NCBI GenBank assembly: GCA_001429555.1
Contig: LMSR01000015.1
Span: 274,492-338,491, forward strand
Length of the DNA: 64,000 nucleotides
Direction: 5' to 3'
Source of the DNA: Nocardioides sp. Soil797
GTDB lineage: Bacteria; Actinomycetota; Actinomycetes; Propionibacteriales; Nocardioidaceae
The notes beneath the pieces are model-generated. The model made no database searches. It saw only the letters and a program-made list of their open reading frames with translations, and had not been told where the DNA came from. Both the position numbers and the translations under genes were made by a program. Shown here one piece after another: positions 28,169 to 36,737 of the stretch (its first letter is position 1; the number at the start of each line of letters is the position of its first letter).

Positions 28169-29163
28169 CAGTTTCCTTCACTCGAGTGGCCCGGGAAGAC
28201 GTGGGCGGACGGGTCGATGGCCACGGCCGCGTTGTTGACCGCGGTCGCTGCCTCGCCGAACCCGACCGCGATCAGCCGCACCTTGCCGGGATATTCGGTG
28301 ATGTCGCCGGCGGCGAACACGCGCGGAAGGTTCGTGCGCATGGCCGAGTCGACGACCACGTGACGTTTCAGCAGCTCCAGCCCCCATTCCTTCATCGGTC
28401 CGAGATCGGCGATGAAGCCCAGCGCGGCGACGACTGCCTGAGCGGGACGGGTCGACACCTCGCCGTCGACGGTGATGTCGATCTCCTCGACCGAGTCCTG
28501 TCCACGCAGGGCGGTCACCTCGGCGCGCGTGACGATCTGGACGCTGGATGACTGGACCTTCGCGACGCTGCGCTCGTGGGCCCGGAAGGCGTCACGACGG
28601 TGTACCAGCGTGACCGATCTGGCGATCGGCTCGAGATGGATCGCCCAGTCGAAGGCGCTGTCGCCACCGCCAACGATCACGACGTCCTTGTCGACGTACG
28701 GCGCGAAGCTCGGCACGAAGAACTCGACTCCGCGCCCCTCCCAGCCGTCGGCGGCCGGCAGTGCTCGGGGGCTGAACTTGCCGATGCCGGCGGTGATGAG
28801 GACGGCCGCCCCCTGCACCGTCGTGCCGTCCTCCAGCTCGACGGTGACCTTGTCGTCGCCGGCCGAGAGGTTGAGTGCGCTCCGCCCGAGCAGGTACGTC
28901 GGATGGGCGGTGTTGGCCTGCTCGACCAGGCCGGCGACGAGGTCGCGCCCCTTGATGTTCGGGAAGCCGGCCACGTCGAGGATCCCCTTCTCGGGGTACA
29001 TCGCGCTGATCTGGCCACCGAGCTCGGGCAGCGAGTCGATGACCGCCACGCGCATGCCGCGAAATCCTGCGTAGTAGGAGCTGAACAGGCCGGTCGGCCC
29101 CGCCCCGATGATGATCAGATCGGTCTCGACATGGGCGGCACGGGTGGCATCAGTGGGCGACAT
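28168..29163 (-). CDS. Ferredoxin--NADP reductase, thioredoxin-reductase type
   Basis: The 331-residue flavoprotein has the FAD motif GAGPTGLFSSYYAGFRG near residue 20, an NADP motif VIVGGGDSAFDWA, and the FNR-2 family segment MYPEKGILDVAGFPNI. The active-site CXXC of thioredoxin reductase is absent, so it is a reductase for ferredoxin, probably the FdxD protein encoded two genes later. ATG 29163 has an AAGGA site at normal spacing and is preferred to the longer frame to 29199. A perfect KstR box lies 60 bases upstream. This gene heads the operon reductase - flavin protein - ferredoxin - Hsd4A - SDR. Confidence 0.88.
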   Translation of the reverse strand: MSPTDATRAAHVETDLIIIGAGPTGLFSSYYAGFRGMRVAVIDSLPELGGQISAMYPEKGILDVAGFPNIKGRDLVAGLVEQANTAHPTYLLGRSALNLSAGDDKVTVELEDGTTVQGAAVLITAGIGKFSPRALPAADGWEGRGVEFFVPSFAPYVDKDVVIVGGGDSAFDWAIHLEPIARSVTLVHRRDAFRAHERSVAKVQSSSVQIVTRAEVTALRGQDSVEEIDITVDGEVSTRPAQAVVAALGFIADLGPMKEWGLELLKRHVVVDSAMRTNLPRVFAAGDITEYPGKVRLIAVGFGEAATAVNNAAVAIDPSAHVFPGHSSEGN

Positions 29164-29222
29164 GGCCTGATCCTTCCCCTCCCGACGCCCTGATCTCAAG
29201 CATCACGTCCGAGCAACCCTAC

Positions 29223-29236
29223 TGGAACGTGTTCTA
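29223..29236. promoter_or_regulatory. KstR operator of the reductase/Hsd4A operon
   Basis: TGGAACGTGTTCTA fits the KstR box at every fixed position. On the minus strand a -10-like TAGGGT (29216-29221) lies directly after it, so a bound repressor would cover the promoter core. It lies in the 147-base gap between the last mce4 gene and the reductase. Confidence 0.82.
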
Positions 29237-29310
29237 GTTTTCCTCAGAATCGCCGGTACGGGAAGGGTGGGTCCACGATCCGAACTTCGTCGCTCGTGCG
29301 GTCGGAGGGG

Positions 29311-30258
29311 TCACAGGGCGCGCAGCTCGTCGATCAGCCAGCCAGTGTCGGTGCGCACCATCCGAACCATCACCCGCACTGGATAGACGTCGGGACCGGT
29401 GCGCTGCTTTCCCTCACCCTTGTAGACGTGCTGGTTGAGGAACAGGAGCGTGGCGACCTCGTCGGGGGTCGCCTCGACGACGGAGGTGCCGACCACCGCG
29501 AAGTCGTACTCCGCCTTGTTCTTCAAGAACAGCTCTCGGCTGTCCTCGGTGGTGCTGGCGTACTCCTTCTCGAACCGATCGGTGATCAGCTTCCGGGCGT
29601 CGTGGAGGTTCTGGTCGTAGTCCTTCCAGGACACGTTGAGGATCTCGGTGACGCTCTTCATCGCCGTGTCGTTGGCGTCACGCCAGTCGGCCATCGGCAC
29701 CGTGACCGGGTCGTCGTGCACCACGTAGTCGTCGGTGAAGGAGAGCACGTGCTGTGGCTCGTCGCTGCCGGTGAACCGGGCGAACGTCCAGGCCCCGACC
29801 TCGACCACGGCGACCACGAGCAGTGCGGCGAGGAGACCGACCAGCACCTTCGTGGTGCCAGCACTGCTCAGCGCCCCGCCTTGCCGCGACGCTGCAGGGC
29901 TGGGTTCCGCCTCGGTCGTGGAGGAGTCGGACTGCTTCTGGGCGGACTGCTTCTGGGCGTTCCGCTTCGCGAAGGTCCGCTTCGCGCCGGACTGCTTCTC
30001 CTCGGACTGTGCCGACTCGGCCCGGTTCGACTCGGCCCGGTTCGACTCGGCCCGGTTCGACTCGGCCCGGTTCGACTCGGCCCGGTTCGACTCGGCCCGG
30101 TTGGATTCGGCCTGTTTCGATTCCACCTGTGCCGACTCGACCTGCGACGGCTCGGGGCGCGTGGACCGTCCGGCGATCCGACGCGGAGCGGTCGCAGGGT
30201 TGCGCGAACCGGCGACGGGACGGCGCGTGGGCTTGTTGTTGTCTGTCATGTCCTTCAC
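29311..30258 (-). CDS. Mce-associated membrane protein (Mam4B-like)
   Basis: The 315-residue protein is the last of the mce4 operon. It has a long charged N-terminal region, with repeats of AESNR from about residue 52, one membrane helix (KVLVGLLAALLVVAVVEVGAW), and an extracellular NTF2-like domain typical of Mce-associated proteins that stabilise the importer. GTG 30258 overlaps the previous stop (GTGA); an in-frame ATG at 30249 is a weaker alternative. A 15-base tandem repeat (30014-30118) encodes part of the charged region and may vary in copy number between strains. Confidence 0.8.
   Translation of the reverse strand: MKDMTDNNKPTRRPVAGSRNPATAPRRIAGRSTRPEPSQVESAQVESKQAESNRAESNRAESNRAESNRAESNRAESNRAESAQSEEKQSGAKRTFAKRNAQKQSAQKQSDSSTTEAEPSPAASRQGGALSSAGTTKVLVGLLAALLVVAVVEVGAWTFARFTGSDEPQHVLSFTDDYVVHDDPVTVPMADWRDANDTAMKSVTEILNVSWKDYDQNLHDARKLITDRFEKEYASTTEDSRELFLKNKAEYDFAVVGTSVVEATPDEVATLLFLNQHVYKGEGKQRTGPDVYPVRVMVRMVRTDTGWLIDELRAL
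30014..30118. repeat. 15-base tandem repeat, about seven copies
   Basis: Five perfect copies of GACTCGGCCCGGTTC (30014-30088), a sixth with one change and degenerate further units follow without a gap. In the mam4B frame the unit encodes a repeated five-residue block (AESNR). Because 15 is a multiple of three, gain or loss of copies keeps the reading frame. Confidence 0.85.
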
Positions 30259-30839
30259 CCCACGAACTGGACTTCGTTGACCAGCCAGCGGTCATCGGTC
30301 TTGGTGAGGTCGAGTTGCAGTCGCAGGTTGCGTTCCACCGCCTTGTTCTTGGTGCTCTTGTTGCGCACTGTGCCGTTGGTGGCCACCAGTACCCGGGCGG
30401 TGTAGTCGGAGGCCGAGACCACGCCGGCCGACAGGACACTGCCCGTCATCACCGAGTGATTCCTCTTCATCAACGTGCGCAGGCCCTTTCCCGACTTGGC
30501 GTACTGCTTGGCAAAGGCACCGGTCGACTTGTCGGTCACAGAGTCGACCGACTCGTCGATCTTGCGATAGTCGAGATTCACGAAGGCCGTCGCGTGCGCG
30601 GTGGCCGCAGCGAGGATGTCGCGGTAGGTGCCCGCCGAGATGTCCTCCTTGGTCGGTTCGGACGCCTCGTGCGAGGAGACCTGGCCGTCCATGCGGTCCT
30701 GCACCGCGGGCCACACCTTGAGTACGCCGCCGAGCACCGTGGCGAAGGCAAGCACGAGCACGCCGACATAGAGGGCCACGTTGGTGCGAAGTCGGTGCGA
30801 CTGGTCGGAACCGTCGCTGGTCGTCTGATCATGAGTCAC
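30255..30839 (-). CDS. Mce-associated membrane protein (Mam4A-like)
   Basis: The 194-residue protein has a short basic N-terminus, one membrane segment (NVALYVGVLVLAFATVLGGVLKVW) and an exposed domain with the NTF2-like pattern of Mce-associated proteins. These have no enzyme function and are needed for full Mce4 activity in mycobacteria. GTG 30839 overlaps the mce4F stop (GTGA), which favours it over an in-frame ATG 36 bases upstream. The stop overlaps the Mam4B start by the same type of junction. Confidence 0.8.
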   Translation of the reverse strand: MTHDQTTSDGSDQSHRLRTNVALYVGVLVLAFATVLGGVLKVWPAVQDRMDGQVSSHEASEPTKEDISAGTYRDILAAATAHATAFVNLDYRKIDESVDSVTDKSTGAFAKQYAKSGKGLRTLMKRNHSVMTGSVLSAGVVSASDYTARVLVATNGTVRNKSTKNKAVERNLRLQLDLTKTDDRWLVNEVQFVG

Positions 30840-32110
30840 TGTTGTGCCACCGGCCCCACGAGGAGCCACTTCCATGAGTCGTCGCCAAGGATGGACAGAT
30901 TCTTCGGCGAGTGTACGGAGACGGGGTTACCGTCCTTGTCGACGGCGCCGTCGGTGAGACCCGTGCGCGGGTCGAAGGCCCCCCGGTAGGCGCGCCCGGT
31001 CGAGTTCGTCCCGGCTCCCCTCTCCGGGGAGTACTGGCTGCCGCGCTGCACGGACTTGCCGGGGTTGAGGCATCGTGCCGGATAGATGGCACTGTCACTC
31101 AGGTCATTTCCCTGACGCCACTCGGTCACCGGCTTGTAGCCGGCCCCGCGACACGGACCTGGTGTCTGGGCCAGCTGGATGTTCACGTGGCCCCAGCCGT
31201 CGCCGGGAGTTCCGGTGAAGCCGCCGGCCACGGCAAGCGGGAAGGACACCAACAGCGTCTCGACCCCGTCGAGATGGTTGACCACGACCTGGTTGGTGGT
31301 GACCAGGTTCGCGAGCAGAATCGGCAGGGTCGGCTCGAGGTCCTTGAGCAGCCCGTCGATCTCGCGCACTGCCCCGGGTGTGGTCTGCAGAATGGTGCGC
31401 AGGTCCTTGTCACTGGACCGGAGCGTGCCGGTGAGTGCGGCCAGGTCGCGGCTGAACGCCTTGATGTTCTCGCCCTGCCCCTGCTGGGTCTTGAGTACGG
31501 TCAGGCCCTGGTCGAGCAAGCGAATGGTGTCGTCGGTGTGCGCAGCTGCCTCGTCGATGAACTTCGTGCCACCGTCGATCAGCTTCTGCAGCGGACGCCC
31601 AGTGTCGTAGAAGAGCACCCCGAGCTCCTTCACCACCGAGGACAGGTGCTTCTTGTCTACCGACGACACGAAGTCGTTGAGCGCGATCAGCACCTCGTCC
31701 TCGCCCACCGGCAACGACTCGGGTCCGCCGCTGAAGGTGTAGCCGTCCTCGGCGTACGGCGGATTGTCGCTCTCGGGCTGGAAGTCGACGTACTGCTCCC
31801 CCACCGCCGAGAGGTTGTGCACGTAGAACGCCGACCCCTCGGGGATCTTCGTGCCGTCCTCGAGGGCCATGTCGAGCTTCAGGCCGTCCTTGGTCACGTG
31901 CATGCCGGAGACCTTGCCGACCTTGGTGCCCCGGTAGGTCACCTCGCTGCCGACGAACACCCCGGCAGAGTCGGGCAGGGTGGCGTGGACGGTGATCCCG
32001 CGACCGAGGACCTTGTCGACGAAGCCCAGATAGTTGGCCGTCACGTAGACGATGCCGACAGCGCTGAGGATGCAGAAGGCGATCAAGCGGATCTTGACTC
32101 CGCGACTCAT
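30836..32110 (-). CDS. mce4F: Mce4F, sterol importer subunit
   Basis: The 424-residue subunit has an N-terminal membrane anchor, an MCE domain (about 38-115, THATLPDSAGVFVGSEVTYRG-like) and a long helical region that forms part of the periplasmic tunnel. The C-terminal tail is rich in Gly, Asn and Ser. Order, length and neighbours match Mce4F. The start ATG overlaps the mce4E stop by four bases (ATGA). Confidence 0.85.
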   Translation of the reverse strand: MSRGVKIRLIAFCILSAVGIVYVTANYLGFVDKVLGRGITVHATLPDSAGVFVGSEVTYRGTKVGKVSGMHVTKDGLKLDMALEDGTKIPEGSAFYVHNLSAVGEQYVDFQPESDNPPYAEDGYTFSGGPESLPVGEDEVLIALNDFVSSVDKKHLSSVVKELGVLFYDTGRPLQKLIDGGTKFIDEAAAHTDDTIRLLDQGLTVLKTQQGQGENIKAFSRDLAALTGTLRSSDKDLRTILQTTPGAVREIDGLLKDLEPTLPILLANLVTTNQVVVNHLDGVETLLVSFPLAVAGGFTGTPGDGWGHVNIQLAQTPGPCRGAGYKPVTEWRQGNDLSDSAIYPARCLNPGKSVQRGSQYSPERGAGTNSTGRAYRGAFDPRTGLTDGAVDKDGNPVSVHSPKNLSILGDDSWKWLLVGPVAQQ

Positions 32111-33498
32111 GACGCCAACCCCTTCCCGTAGAGGTCGGCCTCACGTGTGCCGAACGGGCTCGTCGCCGCCTGGCGCAGACCGGTCAGGCCCGGAAGGCTC
32201 AGTAGGTCCGGAAGCTTCGGCAGACCCGGGAGGCCGAGCAGGTCCGTCAGGTCGGACAGTGACGGGAGCTGCCCGCCGGGAAGCAGCCGCACGATTCGGC
32301 AGACGTCCTTCGTCTTGTTCGTCTCCTTCTTGCACGCTGCTCGCAACTCACGGAAGAGATCCAGGTTGGTCAGGAACTTGAGGCACGCAGTGCTGGTCAG
32401 GTCGCCGCTGGACAGGCACTTGCCCAGCGCCTTCACCAACTCTCCCGGATCGGGCAGGGTGATCACGGGCGCGTCGGTGAGGAAGTTGTCGAGGTTGATG
32501 TCGAGGCGGATCTCGGTGTTGCCGTAGTCGCCCTTGACGATGTCCTGGGCCTCGTCCGGGAACGGGAAGCTCAGCATCAGCGAGAGTCCCGCAGGCAACG
32601 ACTTGCCCGCCTCGTTGAGCTTGTTCATGATCGGCTTGAGCGAGCGCAGAGACGCAACCAGGTCGTCCTTGGTTGCCCCGATGACCCGGGTGCCGACCCG
32701 GCCGAGCTCGTCGAGGCCGCTGAGCATCTTGACCAGCTCGTCGTGCTGGTCGGCCATCACCGAGATCGCGGGACCCATGGTGTCGAGGGCATCGCCGATC
32801 ACGTCACGCTCGTCGTTGAGGGTGCCGGCGAGGTCGTTCAGCGACTCCATGGCGTGGATGATGTCGGCCTTCTGGTCGTCGATAGTGCCGACCACGGAGT
32901 CGAGGCTCGACAACAGCGACCGAAGCCTGTCCGTGCGACCGCTCATCACCTTGTTGAGCTCGGAGGTGATCGTCCCGAGCTGCGCCACACCGCCTCCACT
33001 GAGCAGGAACGAGAGGGCACCCAACACCTCTTCGACCTCGGGGTTGCGACCGGTGGCCGCCATGTCGATGTTGTCCTTGTCGCCCAGTCGGCCGACCTCC
33101 GGCTTCACCGGGTCGGGCTCGAGGGAGACGTACTTCTCGCCGAGCAGGCTGGTCTGTCGGATCATCGCCACGGCGTTGCTGGGCAGCTCGACATCGTTGC
33201 GCACACGCATGGTCACCTTGGCGTGCCAGCCGACCCGCTCCACCTCGGTCACCTGGCCGACGGCCACGTCGTCGACCATCACCGGCGAGCGAGGCACGAC
33301 GTTGAGGACGTCCTTGAACTCCGCCGTCACCTCGAAGGACTCGTCCTCGTCGAGCCCTCCGGACCCGGGCAGAGGCAGGTCGTAGGCTCCGTCGAACTTG
33401 CAGCTCGAGAGGAACAACGCCATCACCACGGCGAGCACGAGCAGCACGCGGGTCGTCAACCCGCGTCCCGGTTCTGCGGTCTTCCCCACGGTCATCAT
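32107..33498 (-). CDS. mce4E: Mce4E, lipoprotein subunit of the sterol importer
   Basis: The 463-residue protein has a lipoprotein signal with Cys33 in LFLSSC, the usual position for Mce E subunits (LprN type), followed by an MCE domain (about 50-125) and a long coiled helix. The start ATG has a second ATG directly after it; the first overlaps the mce4D stop. The C-terminal third has Leu/Pro-rich repeats (LGLPGLPKLPDLLSLPGL), which are unusual in the E subunit. Confidence 0.85.
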   Translation of the reverse strand: MMTVGKTAEPGRGLTTRVLLVLAVVMALFLSSCKFDGAYDLPLPGSGGLDEDESFEVTAEFKDVLNVVPRSPVMVDDVAVGQVTEVERVGWHAKVTMRVRNDVELPSNAVAMIRQTSLLGEKYVSLEPDPVKPEVGRLGDKDNIDMAATGRNPEVEEVLGALSFLLSGGGVAQLGTITSELNKVMSGRTDRLRSLLSSLDSVVGTIDDQKADIIHAMESLNDLAGTLNDERDVIGDALDTMGPAISVMADQHDELVKMLSGLDELGRVGTRVIGATKDDLVASLRSLKPIMNKLNEAGKSLPAGLSLMLSFPFPDEAQDIVKGDYGNTEIRLDINLDNFLTDAPVITLPDPGELVKALGKCLSSGDLTSTACLKFLTNLDLFRELRAACKKETNKTKDVCRIVRLLPGGQLPSLSDLTDLLGLPGLPKLPDLLSLPGLTGLRQAATSPFGTREADLYGKGLAS

Positions 33499-34685
33499 CG
33501 GGCCCCCGTCAGGTCGGCGAGCGTCGTTCCTGAGTCGGGTGCGTACTGGGCCACGGACTGCTGGCTCAACTCGTTGCCTGCCGTTGCACTGTCGGCCAGC
33601 GGCAGGTTCTGGTTGGCCTGCGAGACGACGGGTTCCAGCAGCTGCTTGAAGAGCTTGCAGGCCAAGTCCTTGCTGACCTTGGGAAGCTCGGACTGCTGGA
33701 CGACGGCGCAGAGGAATCCGTCGGAGTCGGCGACGTTGCCCTGGAACCCGAACCGGGAGCCGACCGAGCCGGACTTCGGGTCGAGGGCGAGGACCAGGTT
33801 GCTGATGCCAACGGGACCGGCGGTGAGTGCGAGGTCGAGCGCGTCCTTCTCGGAGGCGATGCTCTTGGCCACTCGGGTCAGCTTCTCGACGTCGGTGCTG
33901 ATCGCCTGGCGGTTGGTCTTGATGAACTTCTTGACCGATCCCACCGCGCTCGCAACCGAGGAGAGGGCCTGCTCGAGCTCGTCGCGTTCGTCGGCCAGGT
34001 CGGAGGAGACACCGGCCAGGTCCTTCATGAATGCGACCACATACTTGTCGTTCCTGGCCAAGGTCTGGGTGAAGTTGGCCAGGTGCTCGACGGTGTCGAA
34101 CAGGTCACCACTGCCGTTGCCGAAGGTGACGGCGGCCTCGGCCAGGTCGTTGATCATCTTGTTGCCCTTGGCGCCCTTGCCCTTGAGGTTCTCGTCGGCG
34201 ACCTTGAGCAGGTGGTTGAGCGTGCCGTCGGAGTTGGCACCGTTGGGGCCGAGTGCCGTGGTCAGGTCGCGCAACCCGGAGTAGATGCGGTCGAGCTCCA
34301 CCGGGACGCCGGTGTCGGCCAGCTTGATGTCGGCCGCGTCGGCCATCACTGCACCGGAGGTGTAGGCGGGGGTCAACTGCACGAACCGGTCGGCCACCAG
34401 GGTCGGGGTGATGATGACCGCCTTGGCGTCCTCGGGCAGCTTCACCTCGGCGTCGTACTCCATGTCGACGCGCACGGAGTTGCCCTCCGGAACGACCGCG
34501 GTGACCTTGCCGACGGTCACGCCGAGCACCCGCACATCGGTGTTCTCGAAGATGCTCACCGCCCGCGGGAAGTGCGCCGAGACGGTCTTGGTCTCGTCGG
34601 AGCCACGGATCGAGAAGAACGTCGCGGCAAGCAGCAGCAGGGCAACGGCCACGGCGAGCAGCTTGAAGTTGATCTGACGCAACAT
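33495..34685 (-). CDS. mce4D: Mce4D, sterol importer subunit
   Basis: This 396-residue MCE protein starts with a membrane anchor (LLAVAVALLLLAATFFSI), then the MCE domain (about 35-110, ending near TPTLVADRFVQLTPAY) and helical segments that in related systems form the hydrophobic tunnel. It is the fourth Mce gene of the operon. Only one base separates its start from the previous stop, and its stop overlaps mce4E. Confidence 0.85.
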   Translation of the reverse strand: MLRQINFKLLAVAVALLLLAATFFSIRGSDETKTVSAHFPRAVSIFENTDVRVLGVTVGKVTAVVPEGNSVRVDMEYDAEVKLPEDAKAVIITPTLVADRFVQLTPAYTSGAVMADAADIKLADTGVPVELDRIYSGLRDLTTALGPNGANSDGTLNHLLKVADENLKGKGAKGNKMINDLAEAAVTFGNGSGDLFDTVEHLANFTQTLARNDKYVVAFMKDLAGVSSDLADERDELEQALSSVASAVGSVKKFIKTNRQAISTDVEKLTRVAKSIASEKDALDLALTAGPVGISNLVLALDPKSGSVGSRFGFQGNVADSDGFLCAVVQQSELPKVSKDLACKLFKQLLEPVVSQANQNLPLADSATAGNELSQQSVAQYAPDSGTTLADLTGAR

Positions 34686-34686
34686 C

Positions 34687-35670
34687 TCAGTTCACCGTCC
34701 CGGGCTGGGAGAACTCGCCGGTGGCCAGGCCGGCCAGGTTGACGACGTAGGCGTCGAACCAGGGGCCGGTCCCGATGATGTTCCCGAGGATGTCGGCGTA
34801 GGGGCCGTAGGCAGACAAGGTCGCCTTGAGCTCCTTCTCCTTGGAGTTGAGGAAGTCGAGCAGGTCGTCGACCTCCTGCAGGGCTGGTTCGATCTGGTCC
34901 TGGTTGTCGTCGACGACGCCACGGAGCTCGGTGGCCAAGGTCCTGGCGTTGACCAGCAGGCGGTGCACCGCAGCCTTGCGTGAGCGCAGCTCCTTGAACA
35001 CCAGGTCGGCGTTCTTCATCAGGTTGACCACGTCGGTCTTGCGGTCATCGAGGATCTCGCTGACCGAGGCCGATCCCTCCAGCAGGGTCTGCAGCTCCTT
35101 GTCTCGCCCCGCGATCGACTCCGACAGTCGCGAGATTCCGGTGAACGCCGCGTCGACCTCGGGCCCGGCGGACTCGATGGTCGAGCCCACGGTGTTGAGG
35201 GCCTCCTTCAGCTGCGGGATGTTGATCCGCTCGGTGGTCGAGGTGAGGTCGCCGAGCACACCCACGATGTCGTACGCCGCCTCGGTGCGTGCGACCGGAA
35301 TCACCTCGTCTGACTCGAGCTGACCCTTCCCCGCCGGAGTGAGCTCGAGGTACTTCTCGCCGAGGAGGTTGAGCACCTCGACCGAGGCCCGGCTCTCCTT
35401 GCCGAACTCCACACCGTGGTCGACCTCGAAGGTGACCAGGACCTTGTCGCCCTTGAGCTCGATGTCCTGGACCCGGCCGGCGCGGATACCCCCGACCTGC
35501 ACGATGTTTCCCTTGCGGAGTCCACTGGCGTCCTTGAACTCGGCCTGGAAGCTGTCTCCCCCGAATCCGGGGAACTTCGAGAGGTTGAAGGCTGCGGCGA
35601 CGATCAGCAGCGCGATCACCAGGGTGATCGCGCCCAGGCGGAGGATCTGCGCCTCGGAGTACTTGCGCAT
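34687..35670 (-). CDS. mce4C: Mce4C, sterol importer subunit
   Basis: The 327-residue subunit has a single membrane segment (RLGAITLVIALLIVAAAFNL), an MCE domain (SFQAEFKDASGLRKGNIVQVGG) and a helical tail shorter than in its neighbours. ATG 35670 shares a base with the mce4B stop (TGATG) and is preferred to the in-frame GTG at 35679. The position and length fit Mce4C. Confidence 0.85.
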   Translation of the reverse strand: MRKYSEAQILRLGAITLVIALLIVAAAFNLSKFPGFGGDSFQAEFKDASGLRKGNIVQVGGIRAGRVQDIELKGDKVLVTFEVDHGVEFGKESRASVEVLNLLGEKYLELTPAGKGQLESDEVIPVARTEAAYDIVGVLGDLTSTTERINIPQLKEALNTVGSTIESAGPEVDAAFTGISRLSESIAGRDKELQTLLEGSASVSEILDDRKTDVVNLMKNADLVFKELRSRKAAVHRLLVNARTLATELRGVVDDNQDQIEPALQEVDDLLDFLNSKEKELKATLSAYGPYADILGNIIGTGPWFDAYVVNLAGLATGEFSQPGTVN

Positions 35671-36737
35671 CACTGACACCTCGCGGCGTTGGACTTGATC
35701 TTGAAGTTGCCGATCTGGTCCTGGAGCTTGTCGAGCAGTGGGATGTCACTGACCACGGGGAGCTTGACCCGCACCGAGGCGGCACAGAGGTAGTAGTTGT
35801 ACCAGGATCCGTAGGTGCCGGTGCGGGTCTGGTCGGTCATGCTCTCGGGCAACCTGTCGAGAAGCTCGCCGAGCACCTTCTCGCTCTCGGGCTGGGTCAA
35901 CAGGTTGGCCAGCTTGCGCAGCTCGGCGACATCAGCCTTGAGCCACGGGCGGGACTCCTTGAGCAACCCGGCCACGACCTCGGTGAGGTCGGAGATGTTG
36001 TCCAGCGAGCTGCCGATCGTCTTGCGGTCCTTGGCGAGGTCTGTCATCCAGCCCTTCAACTCGATGATGAGGTCCTTGAGCTGCTTGTGCCGGTCGTTGA
36101 CCGTGTCCATGGTCTGGCTGAGGTTGGTGATCACCTCGCCGATCAGCTTGTCGCGGTCGGCCAGTCCGTTGGTCAGCGACGCCGTGTTGGCCAGCAGACT
36201 CTGGATGGTGCCGCCCTCCCCCTGCAGCACTCGGACCAGGTTGAGCGACAGCTCGTCGACCTGGCTCGGGTTCAGCGCGGTGAACAATGGCTGGAAGCCG
36301 TTGAACAACACGGTCAGGTCGAGTGCCGGGCTGGTGTTCGCGATCGGGATGACGTCGTCCTCGTCGAGGCCGGGAGCATCCTCGTCCTTGCCCTCCTCGA
36401 TGGCCAGGTAGCGATCGCCCACGAGGTTCTTGAAGCGGATCTCGGCGCGGGTCGCCGTGGTCATCGGGACGTCGGCCTTCACCCGGAAGGTGACCAGCGC
36501 GTGGTTGCGCTCGTGGTGCTCCACCTTCTTCACCTCACCGACGGAGACCCCCGCGATGCGTACGTCGTCACCCTTCTCGAGCATCGAGGCGTTGGAGAAC
36601 ACGGCTTCGTACGTCTTGCCCGCACCGAAGCCGACGTTGCCCATGATGGCGGCCAACAGGCCCGTCACCAGAAGGCTCACGACCGTGAAGATGCCCAGCT
36701 TGATGCCGGCGGCGATGGTGGTCGAGTTGCGGCTCAT
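35670..36737 (-). CDS. mce4B: Mce4B, sterol importer subunit
   Basis: The 355-residue protein opens with a membrane anchor (GIKLGIFTVVSLLVTGLLAAI) and an MCE domain (about 42-115, EAVFSNASMLEKGDDVRIAG). Long helical repeats follow. The ATG overlaps the mce4A stop by four bases. The C-terminal Cys near the end (NAARC) may pair with another subunit, which is speculation. Confidence 0.86.
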   Translation of the reverse strand: MSRNSTTIAAGIKLGIFTVVSLLVTGLLAAIMGNVGFGAGKTYEAVFSNASMLEKGDDVRIAGVSVGEVKKVEHHERNHALVTFRVKADVPMTTATRAEIRFKNLVGDRYLAIEEGKDEDAPGLDEDDVIPIANTSPALDLTVLFNGFQPLFTALNPSQVDELSLNLVRVLQGEGGTIQSLLANTASLTNGLADRDKLIGEVITNLSQTMDTVNDRHKQLKDLIIELKGWMTDLAKDRKTIGSSLDNISDLTEVVAGLLKESRPWLKADVAELRKLANLLTQPESEKVLGELLDRLPESMTDQTRTGTYGSWYNYYLCAASVRVKLPVVSDIPLLDKLQDQIGNFKIKSNAARCQ

